Source of the DNA: Artocarpus heterophyllus
Taxonomy: Eukaryota; Streptophyta; Magnoliopsida; Rosales; Moraceae
Assembly (NCBI GenBank): GCA_025403435.1
Contig: CM046342.1
Span: forward strand, 18,127,596 to 18,191,595
Length of the DNA stretch: 64,000 bases
Direction of reading: 5' to 3'
This document shows positions 12,223-25,100 of this stretch, in pieces. Every line of letters starts with the position of its first letter. Positions within the stretch are counted from its first letter, which is position 1. The translations under genes were made by a program, and so were the position numbers. The notes below the pieces were generated by a model. The model was given only the letters and a program-made list of their open reading frames with translations. It made no database searches and had not been told where the DNA came from.

Positions 12223-13449
12223 GGGCCTTAAAGTGAAAAGCCTATTTTCCAAATCTACAGAACAAATATTTAAACCATTTCTAGAAATATTAGCGTAATT
12301 ACCATTATAAGAAGCATTAAACATTTATTCAAACAACTTGGAAATGGAAAGCAAATTTCTACGAAAACAAGAAATGTAATAAACATTGTCCAACATTAAA
12401 AACCTACTTCTAAAATAAAGTTTAACGACTCCCATTCCCACTCTCACCTTTTGCTCCCCGTTGGCAAGCTCCATTGAAGAACTAAGCATCTGCAAAGAAG
12501 AACATACATAGTTAGTTACCTCTGAATCAACTATCTAAGGTGAAGTATCATCTTCAACTAAACAAGCTTCTAAAACGAGTAAATCTGATTTATTGTTGTT
12601 CTTCTTTTCTTTGAGCTCCTAAAGATAGTTCTTGCAGTTTTTTTTTCAGTGCCCAATTGCACTGCAGTGGAAACATTTTCCTTTGGGCATCTTTTGCTTT
12701 GAGCTTCTTTTGTTGTTGTTGTTTTTGTTCCTCTTAGGTTGTTCTCCATTCTTAGACTTACCATTCCCTTTAGTTTTCTTTTTCCTTTTTCTATTCTTTC
12801 TAGCAGAAGAGGAAGGCTGAGCCTCTACAATATTTGCCTCATTTTCTTTTGTCTTTCCTTTAGAAATGGACTTGAAGGTTGGCAACTCATTAAGCAACTC
12901 AATCATGTTATATTTCATCTTGTTCATGAAATAGCTACTCTTCAACTGAAGGAACGTAAGGGAGAGGGTTTCCAAAATTATCCCCATATGTATGACTTCA
13001 TCTATCACCACTCCATTCAACTCGGTCTCATAGAGATAGTTAACCATGCTAAGAACATGTTTTCTGACCAAAACCCCAGCCTTTATTTTGGCATTCATCA
13101 CAGCCTCCATAGCTTCATGGCGTGCCTTTTCAAAAGGTTTGCCAAACATGCCTTGCAGAGACTGCATTATCTCATAAGCAATCTCCATGCTTTCTTGCTT
13201 CATCCTAAGCATGTTAAACATGCCAACCAAAAGAAAGTAGCGGGCCTTGTTTCTTGCCTTGATCCAATGATCATATACTTCTTGTACATTATGAGAGGCA
13301 TTAGGAGCAGACAGTAGAGGACATTCCTCCATCAGGACAAATTTGTAATTTTTGTAGCTTACTACAATATTCATTTTACTCTTCCACTTGACAAAATTAT
13401 CTCTAGTTAATTTTTCATTTGAGAGAATAGCAACGATTGGATTAGACAT
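12223..13449 (-). pseudogene. gag relic of element B (copia Gag, UBN2 type)
   Basis: The frame starts at 13449 with MSNPIVAILSNEKL and stays open for 267 codons, to 12646. It carries the copia capsid-like region (DNFVKWK near residue 18, ARYFLLVGM near 89, LQGMFGKPFEKARHEAMEAV near 118), then a Lys/Ser/Asn-rich basic linker. The start of the CCHC zinc knuckle, CFHCSAIGH, follows. A tryptophan codon inside the knuckle has become TGA, so the fourth ligand is lost. Beyond it a decayed protease region is recognisable down to about 12223. It is homologous to the D frame at 51364-52710. In intact elements Gag packages the genomic RNA; this copy is non-functional. Confidence 0.85.
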
Positions 13450-14857
13450 TGTTACTATAATAAATAAATAAATAACATAAATTAAATGGTTGCATAAACA
13501 TCATAAATATACATTTTGGAACAGTAAACATGATGCATGATGCATATGGAAAAACACATAAAATATTTTACTAATTCCATGATTATTCAATTTTAATAAA
13601 TAAAGTGTCACCGTAAGGTAGGTCAAATTATTTATAAATTGAATTGAGACACTCTTAATTAATAAATATATTCAAAATATCTCATTTTTTCTACATTTAT
13701 TAATAACAGTTTATTTTTTGTCAAGATACAATTAAAAAATTAATTATATCTTTATGAATGCAACCCACTATTTTAGATTCTAATAACTTAACTCAAAATT
13801 GCCATCATAGGGTAGGTTAACTTTGAAATACAATATAAAACCCTATCTAGTGAAAGCCAACCTTATTATTGATTCAAATGGACACCCACTGTAAGGAGGA
13901 CGAAATCAAAGTATCACGAGACGCCACCTAAATCTTACGGCATTATACTAAAGTGGAGACCGTAAGTTATATTGTCACATTACCTTCTCCCACTCATTAT
14001 TTTAAAATGATATGTTTTATCTTATAAAACATCTTATGTTTCATAATTCTAATAAATAAAACAAAATTTTAATTACTAGGTTATATTTTGTGTTAATAGA
14101 ATCTCATCCTATTTACACTTAAATAAATTACCAGATTTTCTAAAAATCTAAATTTATTATGAAGTATCTAAGCTACCCAATATTAAACAATTTAAAATTA
14201 GATAACTTAGTATTAATGTGAATTTTATCAAGTTTTAACTATTAAAGCAAATCACATTATTTGGTTGATTAATAAAATACTATAAAATTAACCCGATTAA
14301 TTTTAATCTCATTAAATTAATTTCATCACATATTAAATCATTTTATAAACAACTTTATAAAAAATGAAATAATATGCAAGTGAATGCATGTCATGTTACA
14401 ATAACTATAAGTGGGCACTTTCCTAGATGGTATGTTATAATGCATGAACATGTTATCACAATCATCATATAAAATAATAACATGAAAATAAAATAAATAA
14501 TGGATTTTTGAACGAGTCTTTTTAGATAATTAAATTACAACCCATAAAAAATAAGATAAAAAAATTACAGGGGTCTTCTTGTAACAGCATATTTTTCAGC
14601 TCCAATTTTGCAGACTTCATCTGACGGTTTGTTGCATGAAAAATGGCTAGGTTATCTTTTAAAAATTTGATAGCCAATGCACAAAGCCCAACTCTTGGCT
14701 TGAAACGGGCGGGCCATTAAAAAGCTACATTAGATCTGACCAAATGAACTGGTCCAACGTCCTATTATCTTTGTGGCCCCACATAGGTTATAGACCCACG
14801 TTGCCAAGCCCGACCTCTTTTTTTATGAAAAAATGGGAGAATGAGAGGGAAAAAATG

Positions 14858-14912
<55 letters not shown>

Positions 14913-15163
14913 CTTACATAAAGCCCATGCCCCCTTATGGCCTTATACAAATTTGATCTAATCAAATAGAAAATAAAATTACCAATCTAAAAGGACCATA
15001 TAATTAACGACCAAAAATCCATTCATGAAAATTACTCATTCATCACATAAACAAAATAGCAAAAATACATAGTACCCACAAACATGCATCAAAAACATGA
15101 TATTATCAACATAAAATCATGTTAATTAAAATTATATATGCTATAACCTGCTCTAATACTATT
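13450..15163 (-). other. Leader and primer-binding site of element B
   Basis: This 1.7-kb non-coding leader lies between 5' LTR and gag and matches those of A and D. The primer-binding site is at 15150-15161 on the minus strand (TAGTATTAGAGC, two changes from the initiator tRNA-Met consensus), two bases from the LTR. A run of aataataat and aaataaata repeats (14858-14909) has parallels in the leaders of A and D, so it is a family feature that has expanded differently in each copy. Confidence 0.75.
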
Positions 15164-17248
15164 TGTTTGAATTAAATATGAAATACAGCGGAAAGAATGG
15201 ATCATTTGATAAACAAAAATTCTTTGAAAAATTTGTTCATCTGGAATAGCTATATAATTTTAATTAATAATAGAAAAATTTGAAAATTTTTACAAACCTC
15301 TTGAAGACTATCAGGGTATCCTAACTTTTTCCTTTGATACTACAATCTTTCAAACCAAGCCTCCACACTAATGAAAAGATGAGTGGATGTCAAACTGCAA
15401 GAATAAATTAACCTCATATTTTTCTGATTTTGCTATGTATTCAACACATGAAATAGCAGACCTTTTTTTTAGTTAAAAAACTCTCAGTTTATCTTTCTGA
15501 GTATTTTGTAAAAGTTATGAAAAAAGATATTGAAATAACTGTTATCTCTATCTTTTTATATCTGAGCAATTAGTTATTTTTTTAATTAATTTTAATTTAT
15601 TTTAAATTTAAAATAACCACCCTATCAGGTATATGGGGAAGGAATATACTCCACATTTCTTATCCCTTTTTTATTATTTTATTTTAAAGAATCATGTAAC
15701 CACGATTCTTTAAATTATATATATATATATGAAAAATACATATACGTTCTTTAATAATATATATATAATATATAAGTTTATGAAAATCACAAAAACATGA
15801 TTTTCGTAAATATATAATATGTTTATATATAATATAATAAAATCTTATATATATATTTAAATTCAAAAATTAATCATATTTATTTAAGAATAGATCTAAA
15901 ACTAATTAATAATTTAACTTTGTGTCCATGTTAGAAAAGACAAAATGTGGTCCCGCCATACATTTGTCACACACAAAATTAAAATTATATTAAATCATCT
16001 CATTATTAAAATATTATCAATTAATTAATTTAAACATATTTAATTAATCTCATTAATTAATATAATCAATTAACTAATTTAACTAATACTCAGTTAAATG
16101 TGACAATATTTATCACATTTTATTATATGTCATAGAGAATATTTTTTCGTATCACATTAATATCTCAAGTGTGAAATAATTAATTCAAAATTCAATAATT
16201 TTAAATTAAATATTTATAATTCATCATATGCATTAAATCCAATACAATGTTATAGAGGTGGCATTGAGAACTTATGAACCTATAACCCAAGCTTTAATAA
16301 ATTTGATAATTAATTAAACTCTTTAATTAATGTGCTGAATTTATTAGTTTCGGTGTTGCTCCACTAAAAAAACGGAAACTGAACTCTTGAGATTATGGTA
16401 AAAATTACTCAATGAAAATTAGCAAGTAGTCCATTGATATAATCATTATATATAAGTCAGTCTTCTATAAATAGTTCATAATAAAAACTAGATTCAATTT
16501 CTATTTACCTCTTTTATTACATCTTTATTCTTGAGTTCTAATAATTCTCAAATGAACAGTTAATTCATAATCTTATTATGATCGAGCGCGCTACTATTTA
16601 AAACTTGAATTATCACTCAAAAGAGTTATTTTTCTAAATCCATAAACAAGGAATAGATTCTGTATCTGTATAATATTATTCCCAGCCATTTATTCCATTA
16701 TGTTTCCAAATGCTAAGTTATGATCTGTATTTAGACAAATTTTACTATGTAAGTCACAAAACATAATGTCATAAACGGGAGTCTAACAAATATTCAAGAT
16801 TAAGACTGTCATATATACGATCATCGTAGTGATAAATTTGAATACTCTATTTGTAACGAATGATTATTAGATATTCATAATTTATCTGGTCTAGTCCTAT
16901 AAAATCTCATTATATAAAGTACCTCTAATCTAATGTCTCTACATTAATAGCCTGGATAAGACTATTTTGTTCTAAATGAGATTGGACCATACTTGTAATG
17001 TTTAATTAAAGATACCAACCTTTAATTAATTATTGCGGACTATTTAGATTATAATCTATAAATTTTATCCCTAAGCATATAACACTTATATGCTAAATTT
17101 AAAGTCACATAAATAATCATGAAATTTTCTTGATGTTTATAAAAGTATTCATAATACATATAAGCAACCAAAATAATTATCAATGTCACTTTATTTATTT
17201 ATTAACGATATGTACAATGTCATAGCTTATAGGGCACCAACCCTAACA
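15164..17248 (-). repeat. 5' LTR of element B (2085 bp)
   Basis: The plus-strand text starts tgtttgaatt and ends ccctaaca. It aligns with the LTRs of A and D over its length, including the block gaacagttaattcataatct and the terminal tcatagcttatagggcacc region. TG...CA termini are intact at both ends. Confidence 0.85.
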
Positions 17249-17340
17249 TCTCCGAGTTAACTTGGCTACAATTACGTTCATTGGTGGGAATGTGCTCAGA
17301 TAGGCCATCATGATGGATCCATATCAAGGGAAGTATTTAA

Positions 17341-17856
17341 ATGAAAGTTTCACAATATGTATTTTCCAAACATTCAAAGCTTCATCGAAAGGCAAAGGAA
17401 TTTGCTTCACTAACTCAAAAAAAATTGACGGTTTCTCAATATGTGAGCAAGTTTATTCAGTTGTCAGGATATGGAACTCGTTTGGTGGTAACGAAGAGTC
17501 TCAAGATACAAAAGTTTGTGGAGAGATTGAGATCTTCAATCGGATCTAGAATAACTGCCCCTGCTTCCAAATATGATGCTTTTGAAGATTCGGTGAATGA
17601 AGCTCTCATGGTTGTAGAAATGCTTTATGAGAATGAGGAGAGAAAGGGAGACGAGTTGATGAATGAAGCAGCTTCTAGCAAAGGAGGAAAAAGGAAAAGG
17701 GATAAAAAAAAATGTTTGGAGCTTATTCCCCAAAGATTTAGGATTGGGTTTAATTTTTCCTATTTTTATTTTCATTTTTCTATTACTAGCTTTATGATTG
17801 TATTTTCAACTAAAATCTTTTTTTTCATTGCGTTACAATTTAGATTTGCTTCATAA
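17341..17856 (+). pseudogene. Ty3/gypsy gag fragment
   Basis: An open frame of 171 codons encodes SKLHRKAKEFASLTQKKLTV, then a SQYVSKFIQLSGYG-type stretch, KIQKFVERLRSSIGSRI and a VNEALMVVEMLYENEER block. This order is characteristic of plant Ty3/gypsy Gag (retrotransposon gag domain). A basic run (KGGKRKRDKKK) follows, and the last 45 or so codons are hydrophobic and unrelated, so homology ends near 17720. No zinc knuckle, protease or pol follows and no LTR is recognisable around it, so I take it as a relic. It lies just outside element B on the opposite strand. Confidence 0.65.
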
Positions 17857-18207
17857 ATTAATATATTGATATTTCAGATTTTTTTTCCCTATTGAGTTTA
17901 TGTTCTGTCTTTGGAGTTCTCACTTTACTATTGTAGCATTGTTTAGTATCTATAATCTCTAATGGTTTTTATGTTTATTCTGATTTTTTTTATTTAATAC
18001 TTGCTCCTACCTTAGTCAATATTGCATTCTGGGCACCATAGAAATGGTAATAATACAAGCCCATGCTCGACCATCCTCCTACTCCTGCGTGGTCAGCCAA
18101 GGTGACCCAAAGTCTAAGGAATTACTTAATAGACTGGGTGTATCATGTCATTATGCTTATGTTGTACACGTGTGCACTAAAAAATTTAACATTTAGATTA
18201 TTTTGTT
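17857..18207. other. Non-coding stretch between gypsy relic and hAT element
   Basis: I see no gene and no repeat structure. It ends at the probable target duplication attttgtt (18200-18207). Confidence 0.35.
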
Positions 18208-19064
18208 TAGGGGTGAACATCGAGTGGGTTTTTTTGAAAACCTCATCCCACCCAAACAAAGTTTAGGTGGGTTGATTTTTAAATTTAATCTACCCAATCA
18301 ACCCAAAGTTTAAAACCAACCCACCCAATTAAAGTTTGGGTGGGTTGGTCCTGTCGAGTAATATAAAAAAATCAAAACTAACAATTTAACCTAAAATGAA
18401 TAACAAAGCTAAAATATTGGTCTTGTAAACGTCTAAAATTATCTCAGTAAGTTAAAACTAACATAAAAATAAAAAGCTCCACAACACAAATTAAATCAAA
18501 CACATTAAGTCATAAACTAACAAATAAACCATAATCGAAACCAATACAACAAAAACACTAAGAAACATTAACCAATATAGTGCATAATTGCTAATTTTCA
18601 ATTCCAAGCATCTCCACTCAAATATCTTTTTACATTTATAACGTAAAATCCATTACATGACATGAAACATAATAGGCTTCCATTTATTAACGTAAATATA
18701 AAACAAAAAATACATGCATGCTTTTTGTCAAAATGTATTTGTTAACTTCTCACAAATGCAAGTAAGAGCATTTATTTAAAAAAAATTTAAAACTAAGAAG
18801 AACCAAAATCATACATGGATGCTAAAAATAATACATGGTAAAAATTATGTTTCAGCTTTGTGAATGTGTAATATGTATATTAAAGTTATAGATATATCAT
18901 ATAAATATTTTACATATATAAATAGATTAGGTGGGTTCGTGTTAGAATCGACTGGAAAAATCCCAACTCGAACCCATCCAATGAAATCTCAGGTTGGGTT
19001 GGATTGGATTAGATTAGATGGGTAATTGAGTTCATCAGGTTGTCGGGTTTTTTGTTCACCACTA
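18208..19064. mobile_element. Non-autonomous hAT-type element, 857 bp
   Basis: It starts taggggtgaacatcgagtgg and ends, read in reverse complement, tagtggtgaacaaaaaaccc. These inverted termini share TAG-GGTGAAC. Subterminal regions are rich in short motifs such as gggtggg and ccaaccc, as usual for hAT elements. The flanks are attttgtt (18200-18207) and attatgtc (19065-19072), 6 of 8 matching, consistent with a worn 8-bp target duplication. The interior is AT-rich without a transposase frame. The element at 45827-46653 has the same termini. Confidence 0.7.
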
Positions 19065-20637
19065 ATTATGTCTATATCAGGCTTTTATATGATTGTGTTT
19101 CTCTTTTTTAATGTATATTGCATTTATTGCTGTACCAAATCTCTACAATTACTCCACCTAAAGCTTCTATATTAATTATTTAGCTTTGAATATTTTTTTT
19201 TAATTTTAAAGTAATACTTTATAAGATTGCAAAGGAAGATTTGATATATATGTATGCAAATATTTGTGAACTTTATGTTGAATCCATGGGAGAAGCATAT
19301 GTTTCAGATTATATATTTATCAGAGTTATCTTGTATGTCTCTACAAACATTTGATAGGAGTGGTAAAATTTTGTTGATCAACACCAAATCACATTCTAAT
19401 CATTAGCTTATAATCTTGTTTAAAAAATAAAATTTTGTTTGAAGGTTGTATAAATCCTCTTACAAATTTTATAAAAATTAAAGATAACAATGAATTCATT
19501 AATCGATAAAGTGATGGTGATAATTTACTTAGAAAATAAGTACATAATTAGGACGTCACTTGTGAATTTTACAAAAAAGAATGATGCATTATAATGCAAA
19601 ATATAAAGGTTAATGTAAACTTGAATAATGCATTAATATATTTAATATAATGATTTATTTTCTTCTTTCAAACTTTTAATTGCTGAGTTACATATATCAT
19701 ATATGCAATGTTATCCATTAATATGTTTTATATAATGATTTATTTTCTTTCTTAAACTTTTGATTTCTGAGTTACATATATGTAATGTTAATTTTTTCTT
19801 TTTTGATTACAATGATTTTCTTCTTTATGTACTGTTAATGAATATAATTCAAGAAGCTGTATGCCTAATGTACATTGCCTATGACAAAAGCAATGTTCTT
19901 AGCTCTTAAGATTGAATTCATGAAAAAAAAAAAAAAAAAAAAAGATGCAAGAGTTGATAGAAAAAAAAAGAAATAATTTTTAATTATAAAGTAATATTCT
20001 ATAAATAAAAAGAAAATTATTTCAAATTAATTCATTGGTATCAGACATTTAAGTGGACTAATAATGTTAATTTTGACTCAACAATAAAGAAACCGTATGC
20101 CTAATGTACATTGCCTATGACAAAAGCAACGTTCTTAACTCTTAGGATTGAATTCACGAAAAAAAAAAAAAAAACATGCAAGAGTTTATCGAAAAGAAGA
20201 AATAATTTTTCACTATAAAGTAATATTCAATAAATAAAAAGAAAATTATTTCAAATTAATTCAGTGGTATCAGATATTTAGGTGGAGTAATTATGTTAAT
20301 TTTGACTCAACAATAAAAAACTATCTAAAGCTAAATAATTAATAAAAAAGTTTTAGGTGGAGTAATTATAGAGATCTGACACAATTACAAATACAGTATA
20401 TATTAAGAAAGAGAAACAAAATCACAAAAAACTGACATAGACAAAATAATTTATATGTTAAATTTATAGTGGATGGGGGTACCACATAAGCTGAATGATG
20501 TGCTACACCCCGTCTATTGAATATTTCCTCTCCAAGTCCATGCTTGGCATTAAAGAAGGAAACTAGTGTCACTTAGGATGATTATGGTCGTCAATTAAAG
20601 ACATCAAATGCTTGAAGTTAAAGACATAATAAAGCTA
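19065..20637. other. Intergenic stretch with local tandem duplications
   Basis: No gene seen. Two duplications are annotated separately or here: one of about 89 bp around 19634-19795 (ataatgatttattttctt and gagttacatatat occur twice) and the 236-bp one that follows. Long poly-A tracts interrupt the latter. Confidence 0.45.
19859..20325. repeat. 236-bp tandem duplication
   Basis: Copy 1 starts gtatgcctaatgtacattgc at 19859 and copy 2 starts with the same text at 20095. Both contain a poly-A tract after gattgaattca and end near ttttgactcaacaataaa. Similarity is high, so the duplication is fairly recent compared with the 602-bp array. Confidence 0.85.
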
Positions 20638-21177
20638 GGACAAGTTTTATGAATTATTCTTGAACTATATCACTTGTATCAAAATGTCTCTTAAATTTTA
20701 AAACGCACCTATTGTGCCCCTGAAACTATAATACTTCTCTACATTCACCCTTGAACTTTAAAACGTGTTGTTTTTTGGACAAAATAATGCTTGTTACCTT
20801 TCCTAAAAAGATAAATTCATTAGTTTATTCAAAATCTTCAAGGAACCAACTTAAATTACAATAATTCTCTATTTTTCCTCCATCGTTTTGTCGCTTTTGA
20901 GCAGGTACTGTAAAGACAAAATATACGAGAGTTTGACACCTTACTAGTTCATTTAAAATAAAAAAAAAAAGACATTCATATCCACCCCTAAGTATTATTT
21001 ATAATATTAAATTAAATAGAAATTCAACAACTCCATCCAAAAAAACAATGTTTGAAAGTTTGGGGGGTGAGTTTAGAGAAATGTCATACTTTAGGAGACA
21101 CAATATATACATTTTAAAATTTAATGGACACATTGATACAAATGACATAATTTAGAAGGAATTCGTGAAATTTACCC
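20638..21177. mobile_element. Mutator-type (MULE) MITE with long inverted repeats, 540 bp
   Basis: The arms of roughly 115 bp (about 20638-20756 and 21059-21177) are inverted copies. The left end reads ggacaagttttatgaatt and the right end in reverse complement gggtaaatttcacgaatt. Further in, acttgtatcaaaatgtctc is matched by atttgtatcaatgtgtcc. The flanks are ataaagcta (20629-20637) and ataaaacta (21178-21186), a 9-bp target duplication with one change, which is the Mutator signature. There is no transposase frame. Confidence 0.75.
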
Positions 21178-21186
21178 ATAAAACTA

Positions 21187-22131
21187 TGGTCAATTACAAT
21201 ACCAGAAGATCAATGAATTATCTATATTAAAGAGAAAATAATCTCTCAAATTAATGGGATAATTAACCCATTATCATTCCTTATATAAATATACCATAAA
21301 CACCCCAAAATTGAGAGGAAGAAAGGGCCACTCATTTGTGCTATCTCATTAATTTGTTCTTATTTTCTTGATTATTTTGCAAGGTAGGTAGTGCTCTTTA
21401 AGTGCACTTGCGACGTTCTTGACTTCATCACTTGTTAGTTCTAATTTCTTATTTGAGAATGTTTACTTTATATCCTGTTTGACATTAGTTGGTTCTAACC
21501 AACTTTTCAGTTAAAAACAGTGTAAATCTCTCATATGCTACATTAAAAACAAAAAAGTTACCATGCAAAGCTCTCACATGTTACAGTGTTTACAGTTTTA
21601 ACAAATGGTTCAAACTACCATACCAAACACTTCGTGTTTGAAGATATTATGCTCAATATCTTAAGTTAAACGAAATAGATAAATACAGAAAAATAATAGA
21701 AAAATAAAATTGATACACCAATTTGACGTCGAAACAACACACATGTTAAAATCAATGAGAATGTGATTCCCAAAGACCTATAATACATCCTAAGAGAGTA
21801 AAAATAAAAGAAGCATTCCACATCTACAAATTTTTTTGACAACAAAATGGTTACCAGTGGGAGCTCCAAAATAATTATACAGTCTATGCTAAACCCTGCA
21901 GGGTGCATTTTGTACATTCTATAGCCAATTTCAAGATAACTGTGTATCCTACATAGTTTCTCTGTCGTGTATCGAGACTAGTAAGCAAATACGTTACCCC
22001 CGGTTTGAAGAGAGGAAGAGTTCCTCTCCTACAAAAGGAATGGATGTCAGATGCATTTTGCCCTAAGATCTCTAAATTGGGCTGAGTACAGCTTTTATGA
22101 GGGTTACATCAAGACCATCAACCAGAGCCTA
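21187..22131. other. Region downstream of the P4H gene, including its probable 3' UTR
   Basis: Following the minus strand, this holds the 3' UTR of the prolyl 4-hydroxylase gene. I cannot place the poly(A) site: no clear AATAAA lies close to the stop. A possible small TIR element lies at about 21474-21636 (ctgtttgacattag facing gtgtttggtatgg in reverse complement), but no target duplication is evident. The 83-codon minus frame at 21666-21917 shows no recognisable domain. Confidence 0.4.
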
Positions 22132-25100
22132 TCAAGAGGTACTTCTCTGCCTCATCCATTTTGTAGCTGACCACTTTTCTCCCGATAGCACCTCGCACCC
22201 ACCATGTATGCTATTCGGGTCCGATTGTCCATCTAGACCCTGAAAGTAACAAGCCGGAGAAAAAGGAGAGGGAAAAAAAAGGAAGACATAGAAGTGATAT
22301 CAAAATAATTGCTTGTACACCTAAAGCAAAAAATAGAACCCGCAGCAGTTCATTTGCAAGCTAAACCAACAAATTCCATTTATAGCTGCAATGCACTAAT
22401 TACTAAGACTTGCTATAAATAACAAAACAAATGTGTCTACAAGGATTTATATTTTTTTATCTTCCATTTTCTCGATATGTGCTTGCATTTTAATTTATGA
22501 TCAACGAAAGTAGGCTTTATCTGTAATTAAAACAATCAAGAGATTAACCCCTAAACAGGCTTGAAAATATTTTCATTACTGAATCAGAATAATTTTAAAC
22601 TCATTTTAATACGCATGGCTACTTACAATTACTGTGCTCTTGGAGTTCACAAATTATTCAGAACTTAATGGAACATAGTGTTGCCTTTGCAAGAGCACAG
22701 TAATTGATTGTGAACTCCAAGAGCACTGCGTAATCTATTGATTGTGTTTTTTGCACTGCTCCTTTTCCAGAATCTCGTGGTCGAGAGTTTTGTAAGAGTT
22801 TTGACTTTGTTGGGTAGGTCCTAGAAAATCTGCCGATATGTTTCTCTGCCTTGTCTGTTTGGTTTCAAAACGAGGGGCAAAAGATTTCAATATTGTCATC
22901 TTGGGTTTGTGTTGTGCAATATGTTAAAAAAGGAATAACAAAATCTCCGAAGACATGGAAGGAAGTGTCGGTGAAGTGTTGGGTAAGATGAAGTTTCGGG
23001 TTGCAGTTTGGATGCATGAAGATGACGTCCTTAGTCATTTTCAGTTTTCATATTTAATTAGGGAGTGGGAATTGTTGATGTAGCTTACTCAATTTTGTTT
23101 TTTGTTCTCTCAGTTTCTCCCTCTTTTTCCCCCTTTATTAATTTGGGGTGGACACCCAGTCTTCCTCGCCTTGTATTGCAAGCTTCTTTTTGTCTTAATG
23201 AAGTAATAATGTTTCTTTTCCCAAAAAATAAAAAAATAAAATAAACAGTCACTTGCATCAAAGCTAGAGTACAGTAATCAGTAAGTCTCGACAAATTTAA
23301 GAGTTGGCTACAAGAGTTAGTAAAGAAACAAACCATGCTCCAGAAAAGTATTGCATCTCCTTTGACTGGTTTCACGGATAAACCTTTGACCATTTTTCCA
23401 CCACAGCTACATTCACCTGTACCAGCCTGAAATTTGATTGCAAGCAACAACATAGCGTGACATGAAAATTATAATCAAGTTTTTGTATCGTGGGATACAG
23501 AAAGAGAATCAACGTTTTAGAGAGTTGAAAATGAAAATAACAAGCAAAATCAACTCCAGTTCATAAGAAAAACTATCGTGCCAAGAGAAAACGGCTACTA
23601 TTGTTCGAGAAAAGTAACAAGAAATTATTCCACAAAAATGAATTCCCACATCATGACCATGCAATCAAAATGCTTCCAGCAGCAGCTCACATTAAGTCAT
23701 ACCATCTAGTGCTATGATGCACTTATCTTCCTAACTTTCAATTATCATATGCATTTCCCACTTTAAACTTGCATTAGGAATCAAACCACTACTAACCAAC
23801 AACATGACATTTAACTTTGACTAGCACATAATTTCACAAGTACCAACAACATATATGAATGATGTGTATTCAAGTTTTACATTGTCCTTATAATCTTACT
23901 AGTGCCAACAACATACCCAAATCTTCCTTCCATCAAAGAGTTGTAGCATATTAACAAAAAATGTTAAGCAACAAATCATGATGATATCACTTGAACAAAA
24001 AGTGTTATATTACCATAGGGAAATATGTCTCTCCACCCTCAACGTTGTCACTTAAATACATAAGCATCGTAGCTATTCTCTGACCACCACGCTTCAAGTT
24101 AAACTGCAAAGAAAAAGGAACATAATCCCTCCACGTTACAAAAGCAAATGATTTAGGGACAATTAATTTAAGAGAAACAGCTGTAAGGAAGTGACTATGT
24201 GCAAAGGCACAGTGAAAAACTTACAGTATCAGAAAAGTAGTCGTGATGAGGTCTGTAAAACTGACTCTTTTCATACCTGTACTGCTGCAGATGTTAGCCT
24301 TGATACTTAAAAGATTTTAATATTTCTTTTTATAAATGATAATGTGCTCTAGTTGGTAAACAACATGCCCACCTCAAGACTTGAATTAGCTCTCCATTTT
24401 CTGCTGGTATTTGAGAATAGACAGAAATTCGCTTTTCAATAGCCTGATGGTGCAGAAAAAAAACAAGACAAAGCAATGTAAAACAAATCAATGTAAATCG
24501 AAGTTGTTAAACAAGAAAATATCAAACACAAATGTTGCATGAAAAAAATTCCATCTTTCTCTCTCCCCACTTCTATTATGTAATAACAGTTTCTCCATCG
24601 TAATAAACACACAATCAAGAAAGAAAAAATCATACAGAAGTTACAGCACAGAACCTAACAGGAAAAGATATCCTAAAGCAGCTTAAAAGGCATAAACCAT
24701 ATGTACAACAGTGTTAGCAACAATAGGTAAAATGGACTCAACAATGAACAAACTAACCTGTACCATTGGATACTTTCTCTCATCAGGACTCAAAAACATC
24801 CCAGAGCTTGTCCTGACATTACTCTTCATTCCCTGAAAATTAGAACAGTAGTGAGAAAAGCATGTAACTGCAAATGAAAAAAGATATTATTTCCTATGAA
24901 TATCTCCAAACTGTAAGTTGACATAGTCAGAAACATTGCAATGTAATTTTTAGTGAATAATTACAAAGGTGACATGCTTTTCATAGTTAGTCCAGCATAA
25001 TCTTTACTTTCTTAGGTATTTCACTTAAGCTTCTTAAACTCAATAAAGGACGTATTATCAAGCTCTCAAAGTACGGTAACAACCCTTTTATTCAAGACAC

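Larger units (their letters stand above)
10464..17248 (-). mobile_element. Ty1/copia retrotransposon B, internally deleted
   Basis: This minus-strand element belongs to the same family as A and D. Its 5' LTR is 15164-17248 (2085 bp), its leader 13450-15163, and its gag relic runs down to about 12223. An abrupt junction then leads into a partial 3' LTR (10464-12204). Relative to element D it lacks all of integrase, reverse transcriptase and RNase H, together with the LTR portion next to them, about 3.2 kb in D coordinates. The flanks tcttc (10459-10463) and tctcc (17249-17253) look like a 5-bp target duplication with one change. The outer LTR end starts TA rather than TG. It could move only if helped in trans, and with one LTR truncated even that is unlikely. 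Confidence 0.85.

Noticed and set aside
12632..13317. Two plus-strand open frames (62 and 192 codons)
   Set aside because: They lie exactly antisense to the copia gag relic on the minus strand; the hydrophobic Leu/Phe-rich text is the complement of Lys/Asn-rich Gag.
21474..21636. Possible small TIR element
   Set aside because: Termini are similar (ctgtttgacattag and gtgtttggtatgg) but imperfect and I find no target duplication; mentioned only within the intergenic entry.
23085..23453. 122-codon minus frame containing a P4H segment
   Set aside because: Only 23334-23426 is exon (31 codons with splice signals on both sides); the rest is intron read-through.
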